A DNA stretch of 64,000 nt from Aquabacter cavernae (lineage in GTDB: Bacteria > Pseudomonadota > Alphaproteobacteria > Rhizobiales > Xanthobacteraceae), in assembly GCF_003993795.1 (NCBI RefSeq), contig NZ_RWKV01000003.1, positions 1 to 64,000 of the forward strand, given 5' to 3'. Position 1 is the first letter of the stretch, and each line of letters starts with the position of its first letter. Under the pieces are notes generated by a model. It made no database searches, was not told where the DNA came from, and saw nothing but the letters and a program-made list of their open reading frames with translations. Made by a program: the position numbers and the translations under genes. Shown here one piece after another: positions 33,748 to 42,964 of the stretch.

Positions 33748-35436
33748 ATGTCGATCAACCTTCAGATGCCCGACATTCGGGAGTTGCGGCCCCGGATCAC
33801 TGTGTTCGGTTGCGGTGGCGCCGGCGGCAATGCCGTGAACAACATGATCAATTCGGGCCTGACGGGCGTCGAGTTCGTGGTGGCGAACACCGATGCGCAG
33901 GCGCTGTCCCTCTCCAAGGCCGAGCGGCTCGTGCAGATGGGCGTCGCCGTCACCGAGGGCCTCGGCGCCGGTTCCCAGCCTGAAGTCGGCCGTGCGGCCG
34001 CCGAGGAAGTGCTGGACGAAATCCGCGATCACCTCTCCGGCTCCCACATGGTGTTCATCACCGCCGGCATGGGCGGCGGCACCGGAACGGGCGCCGCGCC
34101 CGTGGTGGCCCGCGCCGCCCGCGAGCTGGGCATCCTGACCGTCGGCGTCGTGACCAAGCCCTTCCACTTCGAGGGCCAGCGCCGCATGCGCGTCGCCGAG
34201 CACGGCATCAACGAGCTGCAGAAGACGGTGGATACCCTCATCGTCATCCCGAACCAGAACCTGTTCCGGGTGGCCAACGAGAAGACCACCTTCGCCGACG
34301 CCTTCTCCATGGCCGACCAGGTGCTCTATTCGGGCGTCGCCTGCATCACCGACCTGATGGTGAAGGAAGGCCTCATCAACCTCGACTTCGCCGACGTGCG
34401 CGCCGTGATGCGCGACATGGGCAAGGCCATGATGGGTACGGGCGAAGCCTCCGGCGACAAGCGCGCCCTCCAGGCGGCGGAAGCGGCCATCGCCAACCCG
34501 CTGCTGGACGAGACCTCCATGCGCGGCGCCGGCGGCCTGCTCATCTCCATCACCGGCGGCAACGACATGACGCTGTTCGAGGTGGACGAGGCGGCGACCC
34601 GCATCCGCGAGGAAGTGGATCCCGACGCCAACATCATCCTGGGCGCCACCTTCGACCAGTCCCTGGACGGCATCATCCGCGTGTCGGTGGTCGCCACCGG
34701 CATCGACCCGGCCGTGGTGCCGGAGCAGATCCACCCCGCCACCGACCGCTTCCCCGAGCTTCAGGGCCGCAAGATCTCCAACGCCGGCCGCGCCGCCGTG
34801 GAGCAGGCCCGCGAGGCCCAGATCCGCAGCGCGGTGGCTGCCATCTCCGCCGAGGACCTGATGTCGCTCGAAGCCCCGGCGCCCGCGCCGGTCATGCATC
34901 GCGCGCCGCCCCCGCCGCCGGCGCCCCAGCAGGCTGTGGCCATCGACGACGTCACCATCCGCGCCGCGACCCCGAAGCCCTCCTTCTTCGAGGAGCCGGA
35001 GCAGGCCCCCGCGCCCGCGCCCATGGCCCATGAGGACGAGTTCGCGCCCTATATCCCGCCGCAGGCCCAGCGCCCGCGCGCCCCGCGCATGCCGCGCGTG
35101 GACGAGCTTCCCATGCCCGCCCAGAACCAGATCCGCGCCCAGCGCGGCGAGGCTCCGGTGGAGCAGAAGAAGATGACGCTGCTCCAGCGGCTCGCCAATG
35201 TGGGCATGGGCCGTCATGCGGACGAGCCGGAACCGGCCCGTGCGCCCCAGCCGAGCCTGCGCGCACCCGCGCCGCAGCAGGGCCGCCCCCAGGGCCGCCC
35301 GGATCCGGTTTCGGAATTTGCCAAGCGTCCCCAGGCGCGTCCGGCCGCCGAGGTGCCCACCCGGCATCCCCAGCATCCGGGCCATGAGGACGACCAGTTG
35401 GAGATTCCGGCTTTCCTGCGGCGTCAGGCCAATTGA
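33748..35436 (+). CDS. ftsZ: Cell division GTPase FtsZ
   Basis: A 562-residue tubulin homologue. The GTP loop [12 protein letters not shown], the signature [14 protein letters not shown] near residue 110, and the T7 synergy loop [11 protein letters not shown] are present. After about residue 320 comes a long linker rich in Pro, Ala and Gln, closed by the conserved tail [12 protein letters not shown] that binds FtsA. The extended linker is usual in Hyphomicrobiales. A strong terminator follows. Confidence 0.96.
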   Translation: MSINLQMPDIRELRPRITVFGCGGAGGNAVNNMINSGLTGVEFVVANTDAQALSLSKAERLVQMGVAVTEGLGAGSQPEVGRAAAEEVLDEIRDHLSGSHMVFITAGMGGGTGTGAAPVVARAARELGILTVGVVTKPFHFEGQRRMRVAEHGINELQKTVDTLIVIPNQNLFRVANEKTTFADAFSMADQVLYSGVACITDLMVKEGLINLDFADVRAVMRDMGKAMMGTGEASGDKRALQAAEAAIANPLLDETSMRGAGGLLISITGGNDMTLFEVDEAATRIREEVDPDANIILGATFDQSLDGIIRVSVVATGIDPAVVPEQIHPATDRFPELQGRKISNAGRAAVEQAREAQIRSAVAAISAEDLMSLEAPAPAPVMHRAPPPPPAPQQAVAIDDVTIRAATPKPSFFEEPEQAPAPAPMAHEDEFAPYIPPQAQRPRAPRMPRVDELPMPAQNQIRAQRGEAPVEQKKMTLLQRLANVGMGRHADEPEPARAPQPSLRAPAPQQGRPQGRPDPVSEFAKRPQARPAAEVPTRHPQHPGHEDDQLEIPAFLRRQAN

Positions 35437-35465
35437 TTAACCTCATCCGCATGTAACAGGTGCTG

Positions 35466-35498
35466 ACGCCCGGGCCACAAGCCCGGGCGTAAGTTTTT
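35466..35498 (+). terminator. Rho-independent terminator after ftsZ
   Basis: The perfect 10-bp stem ACGCCCGGGC / GCCCGGGCGT with loop CACAA is followed by AAGTTTTT. It separates ftsZ from lpxC transcription. The 190 bases beyond it hold the lpxC promoter and one GAGTC methylation site near 35612. Confidence 0.85.
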
Positions 35499-35691
35499 GA
35501 TAACCAAGGTGATTTTAGGATTTGTCCCCGGTAACAGGCGGTAAGCAAGCGTGATTTGGCGCACTGCGGCAAGCCGTCTAGGTTCTCGCTCGAACCTTGC
35601 GCAGTACCGGTTGAGTCGGCAGCACAAACTGCCTTCCGGGCGGAAGTGGGCAAGGATGGTGAAACTTTAGGGGCGGGAGCGAGACGGCGGC

Positions 35692-36657
35692 ATGCCGGGT
35701 AGCTTCCGATCAGGCATGAAGTCCGAAATGCAGACGACCCTGTCGGGCCCGGTTTCCCTGCGTGGCGTTGGCGTCCACGGGGGCGTCGAGGCGACGCTGA
35801 CCTTCAAGCCCGCGCCCGCCGACAGCGGCATCGTCTTCTCCCGGACTTTCGCAGACCAGGCCCCCCGCCGCATTTCCGTTTCCCGCCAGTCGGTGCAGGC
35901 CACCGATCTCGCCACCGTCCTGGGCGACCGTTCCGGCGCCGTGGTCTCCACGGTGGAGCATGCCCTCGCGGCCTTCGCCGGTCTCGGTGTCGATAATGCC
36001 GAGGTGGAGATTGACGGCCCCGAGGTTCCGATCCTCGACGGCAGCGCCGCTCCCATCGTGGAAGCGGTGGACCGCGCCGGCGTCACGGCACTCGGCGCCC
36101 GCCGCAAGTATCTGAAGGTGCTGAAGCCGGTGCGCGTCGAGAACGGCGCCTCCTTCGGCGAGCTGTCTCCCTATGATGCGGGCTTCCGCCTCGAAGTGGA
36201 GATCGAGTTCGATCACGCCTTCATCGGCCGCCAGCGTTTCGCCGGCAACGTCACCCCCGCCGTGTTCCGCCGCGAACTCTCCGCGGCCCGCACTTTCGGC
36301 TTCCTGAAGGATGTGGAGCGCCTGCGCGCCGCCGGCTATGCCCGCGGCGCCTCGCTCGACAACACCGTGTGCCTGGACACGGACGGCGTTCTGAATGCCG
36401 AGGGCCTGCGCTTCACCGACGAGTTCGTGCGCCACAAGGCGCTGGACGCGGTGGGCGACCTCGCCCTTGCCGGCCTGCCCCTTCTGGCCCGCTACCGCTC
36501 GTTCCGTGGCGGCCACAAGCTGAACTATCAGGTGGTGGACGCCCTGCTGGCGGATCGCTCCGCCTTCACGGTGGTGGAAGCCCCGGCCCGTGGCCGCCGC
36601 GAAGGCGCCGAGCTGGTGGTGGGTGCCCCCGTCCTCGCTTTCGCTCCCGAGCGCTGA
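35692..36657 (+). CDS. lpxC: UDP-3-O-acyl-N-acetylglucosamine deacetylase
   Basis: A 321-residue zinc hydrolase making the committed step of lipid A synthesis. Zn ligands and motifs: VEHALAAFAGLGVDNAEVEI (His79-type), DEFVRHKALDAVGDLALAG (HKxxDxxGD), and FRGGHKLNYQVV (GGHxxN). In-frame ATGs at 35716 and 35728 are alternative starts; GGGAG about 13 bases before 35692 is the only purine site. Confidence 0.94.
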   Translation: MPGSFRSGMKSEMQTTLSGPVSLRGVGVHGGVEATLTFKPAPADSGIVFSRTFADQAPRRISVSRQSVQATDLATVLGDRSGAVVSTVEHALAAFAGLGVDNAEVEIDGPEVPILDGSAAPIVEAVDRAGVTALGARRKYLKVLKPVRVENGASFGELSPYDAGFRLEVEIEFDHAFIGRQRFAGNVTPAVFRRELSAARTFGFLKDVERLRAAGYARGASLDNTVCLDTDGVLNAEGLRFTDEFVRHKALDAVGDLALAGLPLLARYRSFRGGHKLNYQVVDALLADRSAFTVVEAPARGRREGAELVVGAPVLAFAPER

Positions 36658-36913
36658 TCTGAAGGCGCGGGCGCGCGGCGCCCGCCTCCTCCCGCAGGGC
36701 CGGCCGCCCGCATGGCTGCGGAGGGCTCGGTGCGAATAGGACTTTCCTTGCACACAATTGCGTCCTATTCCCCTTCCTTGAAATTTGCCGTCTCTTCACA
36801 CTCGCGCGCCACAATGCCGTCGGAAAGCGCCGTTAGCCGCGTTGGTGGCGGCTCTGCGTCCCGGCACGGGTCGGGGTTCGGTCGAGGCAACGGCTCGGAG
36901 TGATTCACACGTG

Positions 36914-37774
36914 ATGCGCCTTTTCAAAGAAGCGGCTTCTCCGCGCGCCTCGCGCTCCCGGGTGGCCGGGCTGATCGGTGCGCTCCTGGTGGCGGCCAGC
37001 CTTGCGGGCTGCGCCACCGACAAGGACGACATCCTCGCGCCCGACGAGCCGGCCGAGAAGATCTACAATGAGGGCCTGACCCTCATGAACCGCGGCGACC
37101 TCAAGGCGGCGGCCAAGCGCTTCGAGGATCTGGACCGCACCCATCCCTATTCCGAATGGGCCCGCAAGGCCCTGCTGATGGACACCTACGCCTATTACCA
37201 ACTGGGCGAATATGACGAGGCCATCAGCGCCGGAAAGCGCTATCTCTCGCTGCATCCGGGTTCCTCGGACGCGGCCTATGCGAACTATCTCGTCGCCTCC
37301 GCCTATTTCGACAATATTCCGGACGTGACCCGCGACCAGAAGGCCACCCGCCAGGCCCTGGACGCGCTGGACGACGTGATCCGCAAATATCCCGACACCG
37401 AATATGCCGTCTCCGCCAAGCGGAAGGTGGAAGTGGCGCGTGACCAGCTGGCCGGCAAGGAAATGATGGTCGGCCGCTATTATCTGGAAAACCGCAACTA
37501 CACGGGCGCCATCAACCGCTTCAAGGTGGTGGTGACGCGGTACCAGACCACGCGGCAGGTGGAAGAGGCGCTGTTCCGCCTCACGGAAGCCTATATGGCG
37601 CTGGGCATCATCAGCGAGGCGCAGACCGCCGCCGCCGTGCTGGGCTACAATTTCCCGGAAAGTTCCTGGTACAAGGACGCCTATCGCCTCGTCCAGCAGG
37701 GCGGGGGCGGCGAACCCAAGGAGAATAAGGGCTCCTGGATCAGCCAGGCGTTCAAGAAGCTCGGTCTCGGCTGA
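36914..37774 (+). CDS. bamD: Outer membrane assembly lipoprotein BamD
   Basis: A 286-residue lipoprotein of the BAM complex. A signal peptide with lipobox LAGC (Cys near residue 34) precedes five TPR-like repeats (YNEGLTLMNRGDLKAAAKRFEDLDRTHPYSEWA is the first, cited here in pieces). The ATG at 36914 (or GTG 36911) is chosen because GGAG precedes it and the lead is then a normal signal; the frame extends to 36785 without one. It lies 6 bases before recN. Confidence 0.9.
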   Translation: MRLFKEAASPRASRSRVAGLIGALLVAASLAGCATDKDDILAPDEPAEKIYNEGLTLMNRGDLKAAAKRFEDLDRTHPYSEWARKALLMDTYAYYQLGEYDEAISAGKRYLSLHPGSSDAAYANYLVASAYFDNIPDVTRDQKATRQALDALDDVIRKYPDTEYAVSAKRKVEVARDQLAGKEMMVGRYYLENRNYTGAINRFKVVVTRYQTTRQVEEALFRLTEAYMALGIISEAQTAAAVLGYNFPESSWYKDAYRLVQQGGGGEPKENKGSWISQAFKKLGLG

Positions 37775-37780
37775 CGCGCC

Positions 37781-39460
37781 ATGCTCGCCTCCCTCTCGAT
37801 CCGGGACATCGTTCTGATCGAGAAGCTTGATCTCGCGCTGAATGAGGGCCTCACGGTCCTCACGGGCGAGACCGGCGCGGGCAAGTCCATCCTGCTGGAT
37901 GCCTTGTCCCTCGCCTTGGGCGGCCGCGGCGACGGCGCCCTGGTGCGCCACGGCGCGGCCAAGGGGCAGGTGACGGCGGTCTTCGACCTTCCCCTCTCCC
38001 ATCCCGCCCGCCTGCTTCTTGCCGAAGCCGACATCGCCGACGAAGGCGATCTCATCGTGCGCCGGACCCAGACGGCGGACGGGCGCACCCGCGCCACCAT
38101 CAACGACCAGCCCGTGAGCCTCCAGACCCTGCGCGCGCTCGCCGCGCGCCTCGTGGAGCTGCACGGCCAGCATGACGACCGGGCGCTGGTGAACCCGGCC
38201 TCCCATCGCGCGCTCCTGGACGCCTTCGGGGGCCTTGCGGGCGAGGCGATCGCGCTGGGCGTCCTCTGGCGCGGCTGGCGCGCGGCGGTGACGGAGGCGG
38301 ACGGCGAGCGCGCGCGCCTGGAGGCGGCGGCCAAGGATGCCGACTTCCTGCGCCATGCGGCGGCGGAACTGAACACCCTCGCTCCCGAGGCGGGCGAGGA
38401 AGGGCGGCTCGCCGAGCGCCGCGCCGCCATGATGCGCTCCGAGAAAATTGCCGGCGACCTTTCCGAGGCGCTGGACGCGGTGGGCGGGGGCGGCTCCCCG
38501 GTGCCCACCCTCGCGGCCGCCGTGCGCCGCCTGGAGCGCCGGGCGGGCGAGGCGCAGGATCTGGTAAAGCCGGCGGTGGAGGCCATCGACCAGGCCTTGG
38601 ACGCGCTGGAAAGCGCCCGCGCCCATCTGGAAGCGGCGCTGCGCGAGGCGGATTTCGACCCGCGTGAGCTGGAGCGCATCGAGGAGCGCCTGTTCGCCCT
38701 GCGCGCCGCTGCCCGCAAATATGGTGTCGCCACCGACGACCTGCCCGCCCGTGCGGCCCGCTTTTCCGCCGATCTCGTGGCCCTGGACCGGGGTGCCACG
38801 CGCCTCGCGGCCCTGGACCGCGCGGCTGGGGAGGCGAGCCTTGCCTATATGGCCGCAGCCAAGCACCTCTCCGCCGGGCGCAAGGCGGCTGCGGGCCGGC
38901 TGGAGGCGGCGGTGAATGCCGAGCTGCCGCCCTTGAAGCTGGAGCGGGCGGTCTTCTCCGTGGCGCTGGAGAGCGATGCCGCCGCCGCCGGGCCGGAGGG
39001 GCAGGACCGGGTGGAATTCTGGGTGCAGACCAATCCCGGCACCCGGGCGGGCCCCATGATGAAGGTGGCCTCGGGCGGCGAGCTGTCGCGCTTCCTGCTG
39101 GCGCTGAAAGTGGTGCTGGCGGATCGCGGGTCCGCGCCCACCCTCATCTTCGACGAGATCGACACGGGCGTGGGCGGCGCGGTGGCGGACGCCATCGGCG
39201 CGCGCCTCTCGCGCCTTGCCGAGCGGGTTCAGGTGCTGTCCGTCACCCACGCGCCCCAGGTGGCGGCGCGGGCGCGCCATCACCTCCTCATCTCCAAGGC
39301 CAGCGCCCCCGGTGCCGCCAACGACGCGCCCGTGACCACACGGGTCGCGCCGCTCACCGACGACCATCGCCGCGAGGAGATCGCCCGCATGCTGGCGGGC
39401 GCCACCGTCACCGCCGAAGCGCGGGCGGCGGCGGATCGCCTGCTGGGCGTGGTGGGGTAA
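37781..39460 (+). CDS. recN: DNA repair ATPase RecN
   Basis: A 559-residue SMC-like repair protein. Walker A TGETGAGKSILLDALSLALG near residue 30, the LVELHGQHDDRAL motif, a coiled-coil middle, then signature ASGGELSRFLLALK and Walker B TLIFDEIDTGVGG. It binds single-strand DNA ends at double-strand breaks. It closes the dcw-linked run. Confidence 0.95.
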   Translation: MLASLSIRDIVLIEKLDLALNEGLTVLTGETGAGKSILLDALSLALGGRGDGALVRHGAAKGQVTAVFDLPLSHPARLLLAEADIADEGDLIVRRTQTADGRTRATINDQPVSLQTLRALAARLVELHGQHDDRALVNPASHRALLDAFGGLAGEAIALGVLWRGWRAAVTEADGERARLEAAAKDADFLRHAAAELNTLAPEAGEEGRLAERRAAMMRSEKIAGDLSEALDAVGGGGSPVPTLAAAVRRLERRAGEAQDLVKPAVEAIDQALDALESARAHLEAALREADFDPRELERIEERLFALRAAARKYGVATDDLPARAARFSADLVALDRGATRLAALDRAAGEASLAYMAAAKHLSAGRKAAAGRLEAAVNAELPPLKLERAVFSVALESDAAAAGPEGQDRVEFWVQTNPGTRAGPMMKVASGGELSRFLLALKVVLADRGSAPTLIFDEIDTGVGGAVADAIGARLSRLAERVQVLSVTHAPQVAARARHHLLISKASAPGAANDAPVTTRVAPLTDDHRREEIARMLAGATVTAEARAAADRLLGVVG

Positions 39461-39464
39461 CAGA

Positions 39465-39495
39465 AAGGGTCCATGAGATGCCTCATGAGCCCTTG
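39465..39495 (-). terminator. Terminator-like hairpin between recN and the SDR gene
   Basis: AAGGG..CATGAG pairs with CTCATG..CCCTT with a 2-base internal mismatch and an ATGC loop. Read on the minus strand it is followed by TTTCTGTT, so it may end the SDR transcript. A second, 10-bp stem (GCAGT.CCGG with CCGG.ACTGC) lies at 39507-39533. Confidence 0.5.
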
Positions 39496-39547
39496 TCTAA
39501 GCCCCCGCAGTACCGGCCGAAGACCGGGACTGCCAGTATAAGACCCC

Positions 39548-40252
39548 TCACACGCTGCGCATCAGGCCGCCATCCACCTTGATGTTCTGACCCGTGATAT
39601 AGGCCCCGCCTTCGGACGCCAGGAAGGCGACGGTGGCCGCGATTTCCTCGGACGTGCCGTAGCGGCCCAGCGGCACGCCCGCGCGGCGTTCCTCGGTGGC
39701 GGGCAGGCTGTCGATCCAGCCGGGCAGCACATTGTTCATGCGCACATTCTGGGGGCCGTATTGGTCCGCGAACAGCTTGGTGAAGGCGGCAAGCCCCGCC
39801 CGGAACACCGCCGAGGTGGGGAACATGGACGCAGGCTCGAACGCCCAGGCCGAGGAAATGTTGATGATGGCGCCGCCCTTCTGGGCCGCCATCACCGGCG
39901 CCACGAGGCGGGTCGCGCGGATGACGTTCATCAGATAGACGTCGAGCCCGGTGTGCCACTGGTCGTCGGTGATCTCCAGCAGCGGTGCGCGCGGCCCGTG
40001 GCCCGCGCTGTTCACCAGCACGTCGATGCGCCCGGCCTCGCCCATCACCAGCGCCACGAGGCGTTCCAGGTCCTCGGGCGACTGGTTGGAGCCGGTCACG
40101 CCCCATCCGCCCAGTTCCGCCGCCAGGGCCTCGCCCTTTCCGGAGGAGGAGAGGATGGCCACCTTGTAGCCATCAGCCGCCAAGCGCCGGGCCGCCGCCG
40201 CGCCCATGCCGCTGCCGCCCGCCGTCACCACCGCCACCTTCTGCGCGCTCAT
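39548..40252 (-). CDS. Atypical short-chain dehydrogenase/reductase family protein
   Basis: A 234-residue SDR fold protein. The cofactor loop VTAGGSGMGAAAARRL (TGxxxGxG type), VNSAGHGPRA (NAG type) and the C-terminal NVLPGWIDSLPA and ITGQNIKVDGG motifs are intact. The catalytic stretch is not: where YxxxK is expected it reads FPTSAVFRAGLAAFTK, so Tyr appears as Thr and the Lys is absent or shifted. A divergent clade of SDRs has this form. It may bind NAD(P) without classical dehydrogenase chemistry. The substrate is unknown. Confidence 0.8.
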   Translation of the reverse strand: MSAQKVAVVTAGGSGMGAAAARRLAADGYKVAILSSSGKGEALAAELGGWGVTGSNQSPEDLERLVALVMGEAGRIDVLVNSAGHGPRAPLLEITDDQWHTGLDVYLMNVIRATRLVAPVMAAQKGGAIINISSAWAFEPASMFPTSAVFRAGLAAFTKLFADQYGPQNVRMNNVLPGWIDSLPATEERRAGVPLGRYGTSEEIAATVAFLASEGGAYITGQNIKVDGGLMRSV

Positions 40253-40312
40253 CTGCCTTCGTCCTTCTTTTCGGGAAATGTTTGGGGCGGGGTGCCCGTC
40301 AATTCAGGGATT

Positions 40313-40741
40313 TCAGTCCACGTCGGGCTTGCCGCGCCGCAGGCTCTTCACGCTGCCGCGCCGCTCCTTGGCCGCGAGGCGGCGCTCCTTGGAGGCGAGG
40401 GTGGGGCGCGTCTTGCGGCGGGGCGGCGCCACATAGGCGGCCTCGCGAATCATCTCCACGAGGCGCGCGATGGAATCCTCGCGGTTGCGGTCCTGGCTGC
40501 GGAAGCTCTGGGCATGGATGACGATGACGCCGTCCTGGGTCATGCGGCTGCCCGCGACCCGGCCGAGCCGCGACTTCACGCCGTCCGGGAGATTGGGCGA
40601 GCCCCAGGCATCGAAGCGCAGCTGCACCGCGCTCGACACCTTGTTGACATTCTGCCCGCCGGGGCCGGAGGCGCGCACGAAGGAGAAGGACAATTCCTCC
40701 TCCGTGATCGCAAGGCGCGGCGTGATCTCGATCCAGGCCAT
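40313..40741 (-). CDS. arfB: Alternative ribosome-rescue factor ArfB (peptidyl-tRNA hydrolase, GGQ)
   Basis: A 142-residue release-factor-like protein. The GGQ loop ASGPGGQNVNKVSS lies near residue 30, and the basic tail (KTRPTLASKERRLAAKERR) that inserts into the empty mRNA channel of stalled ribosomes is present. It releases peptides from non-stop complexes. It lies 60 bases downstream of the SDR start on the same strand. Confidence 0.92.
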   Translation of the reverse strand: MAWIEITPRLAITEEELSFSFVRASGPGGQNVNKVSSAVQLRFDAWGSPNLPDGVKSRLGRVAGSRMTQDGVIVIHAQSFRSQDRNREDSIARLVEMIREAAYVAPPRRKTRPTLASKERRLAAKERRGSVKSLRRGKPDVD

Positions 40742-40857
40742 GGCCCTTCAATGCCGCAGGCGGGAGAGCGGATCAACGGGGATGATGCGCGGGGAGGCAA
40801 CGCCCCGGCGTGCCGGGGCGGCTCGGCCGGAGGCGATTGTCCTCCGGCCCGTCGCCG

Positions 40858-41976
40858 TCAGATGGCGTGGCGGTTCGCGCTCGGGCCGAAATGCCCCACA
40901 TAACGGGGCGAGATGGCCGCGCGGGGCAGGATGACCAGAACGTCCGTGGTGCCGAACTGGTGGTCCACCACCGCCCCCTCGCCCACATAGCCGCCGACGC
41001 GCAGATAGCCCTTGATGAGCGGCGGCAGGGAATGCATGGCGGTTTTCAAATCCACCTGCTCCTTGGGCAGCATGTTCATGTTGGTGCAGCGCGCGGGCAG
41101 GGCGCGGGCGCACCATTCCTCAGGCGCGCGGGCATGGTGGTGCAGGAAGGAGAGGGGCAGAGCGAGGGACGCGGGGTCGGTACCGTCCAGGCTCGCGCAG
41201 CCGAACATCACGTCGATATTGTTGCGCAGCACATAGGTCCACACCCCGTGCCAGAGCAGCTCCACCGTGCGCTTGTTGCGATAGGGCTTGAGCACGCAGG
41301 AGCGGCCCAGTTCGAGAAAGCGCAGGCCGGGATGGGCCTCGATGATGCGGTTCACGTCGAACTCGGCCTGGGTATAGAAGCCGCCATGCTTGCGGGCCAC
41401 GTCCTGGCGCAGCAGGCGATAGGTGCCCACCACCTTGGGCTTGCGCCGGCCGAGCACCATCTTGCCGGCATCATGGTCGAGCACGAGGATGTGGTCGCAG
41501 ATGGTGTCGAAGGCATCCACGTCGCGGCGTGCGAGGCGCGCGGCGGCGTCGGGGACAGCCGACTTTTCCTCGTAGAACACCTTGTAGCGCAGCCGCTGGG
41601 CCTTGCGGACGTCGCTCGCGGTGCGGGCGAGCCGCACTTCCAAGCTGCCGAGGCGCCCGAGCACCACGGGTTCGCCGGAGGGAACCGCCTCGCGGTGGCG
41701 GATGCCCGAATAGGCGCGCAGGTCCGAGACCAGCTTCTGGGGTCCGTTGAGGGGAACACCATCGGCCAAGGCGGCCGGGCCGAAGCCGAACGAGGCCGCG
41801 AGCTTGGCGGGGGTCATGCGGAAGGCGCCGCCCTCGGTGAATTTGCCGTTGGAAAATTTCGCGCCCGGAAACTTCGCGAGGCTCTCTTTCGCGACGTCGA
41901 TGCCACGGCCGAAGAGGGCAGGGAAATCCAGCCCCGCCGGAGAACGGCCCGAACCCGGCACTTCTTCGCGTTTCAT
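40858..41976 (-). CDS. olsB: OlsB-like GNAT N-acyltransferase (ornithine lipid synthesis)
   Basis: A 372-residue GNAT acyltransferase. RLRYKVFYEEKSA, DHILVLDHD, VGTYRLLRQDVA and LELGRSCVLKPYRNKRTVELLWHG follow the hemolysin-like/OlsB family pattern that transfers a 3-hydroxyacyl chain from ACP to ornithine. The first 95 residues form a less conserved extension. AGGAGGAGGG sits 8 bases before the ATG. olsA is not adjacent. Membrane ornithine lipids are common in this lineage under phosphate limitation. Confidence 0.82.
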   Translation of the reverse strand: MKREEVPGSGRSPAGLDFPALFGRGIDVAKESLAKFPGAKFSNGKFTEGGAFRMTPAKLAASFGFGPAALADGVPLNGPQKLVSDLRAYSGIRHREAVPSGEPVVLGRLGSLEVRLARTASDVRKAQRLRYKVFYEEKSAVPDAAARLARRDVDAFDTICDHILVLDHDAGKMVLGRRKPKVVGTYRLLRQDVARKHGGFYTQAEFDVNRIIEAHPGLRFLELGRSCVLKPYRNKRTVELLWHGVWTYVLRNNIDVMFGCASLDGTDPASLALPLSFLHHHARAPEEWCARALPARCTNMNMLPKEQVDLKTAMHSLPPLIKGYLRVGGYVGEGAVVDHQFGTTDVLVILPRAAISPRYVGHFGPSANRHAI

Positions 41977-42313
41977 GGCAACGACCCTCCTCCTGGGGCC
42001 GTCGCTGGCGGAGCGGCGTTTTCGACGCTTTCCGCCATGACGAGCTCACCCGCGCCTTACGGAGCCACTGCCCCGCCTCATCGCGTGACGGATACCATCA
42101 GCATAGGTTTCATACGCTGATGTGACAATGGCCGAATCCCATACGTAAGGTCCGAGCGCGGCAGCTTAAGCCGGGCTTCATCCTTATATGCGAATGGGTT
42201 GGTGCTGCCTCGTCTTGGCGGCGCGCGTCTGCGCGCCGGACGGGGCGGGCATAATTCAGTCGGCTCAAGCTCCGGTGCCGTCACCGCGCGCCGGCTCAGC
42301 GAAGGGGGATTTG
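41977..42313. other. Gene-free divergent region upstream of olsB and a secreted protein gene
   Basis: 337 bases without a convincing gene. It contains a 27-base dyad (CATCAGC at 42096-42102 and GCTGATG at 42116-42122, 13-base spacer), which may be an operator, and a GC hairpin (GGCGCGC at 42220-42226 with GCGCGCC at 42231-42237). Short frames here lack ribosome sites. Confidence 0.5.
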
Positions 42314-42940
42314 ATGGTACGTTCCGTGTTCCGTGCGCGCGCCCTGCGCGGCCTGTTCGCCGCCGCCGGCCTTGCGGCCTGTTTCGCCGGCTCCATGCCG
42401 GCCGCCGCCCAGCCGCGTCCCGTGCCGGATGCGGTCACCACCATCGACATTCCCAATGTGGGCCCCATGCAGGTGCTCACCTACAAGGCCCAGTTCGTCT
42501 CGGCCGATCCCGCCACGCGCCGCGTGGTGCTGGAAGGCAGCACGGGCAAGCGCTGGTCGGTTCTGGTGCCGCCCATGATGGGCAATGTGATGAATCTGGC
42601 TAACAGCCGCAGCCTCATCGTCCGCGTGCTGCCGGGCGTCGTGACCTATCTGGGCAAGGCCCACCAGGGCACGCCCGGCAAGCTCACCGCCGAAGTGGCG
42701 CTCGATGGCGGCCTGCCCGGCTGGCCGCAGGATTTCGGCTTCCGCGAGGTGACCCTCACCTCCATCCTGGTGGATATCAACAAGACCGCCGGCACCATCA
42801 GCTTCGAGGGCCTGGACGGTTATGTGCGCACGCTGAAGGCGGGCAACTCGCAGGTGCTGGCGGATTTGCAGAACGTCAATATCGGGGACCTGAGCGAGAT
42901 CCGCTATTATGAGGGCGTGGTCATCAACACCGTGAACTGA
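42314..42940 (+). CDS. Secreted hypothetical protein
   Basis: A 208-residue protein with a clear signal peptide (RALRGLFAAAGLAACFAGSMPAAAQ in parts, cleavage after AAAQ). The mature part is beta-rich, with SADPATRRVVLEGSTGKRWSV and a GYVRTLKAGNSQVLADLQ stretch. I do not recognise the family. The ATG at 42314 follows GGGGG and gives a proper signal. It is probably periplasmic and alone on its transcript. Confidence 0.75.
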   Translation: MVRSVFRARALRGLFAAAGLAACFAGSMPAAAQPRPVPDAVTTIDIPNVGPMQVLTYKAQFVSADPATRRVVLEGSTGKRWSVLVPPMMGNVMNLANSRSLIVRVLPGVVTYLGKAHQGTPGKLTAEVALDGGLPGWPQDFGFREVTLTSILVDINKTAGTISFEGLDGYVRTLKAGNSQVLADLQNVNIGDLSEIRYYEGVVINTVN

Positions 42941-42964
42941 CCGAGCGAAAACGGAGCGGGCGCG

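Noticed and set aside
42078-42284. Minus-strand frame of 68 codons upstream of olsB
   Set aside because: No ribosome site and no recognisable features; it overlaps the divergent promoter region.
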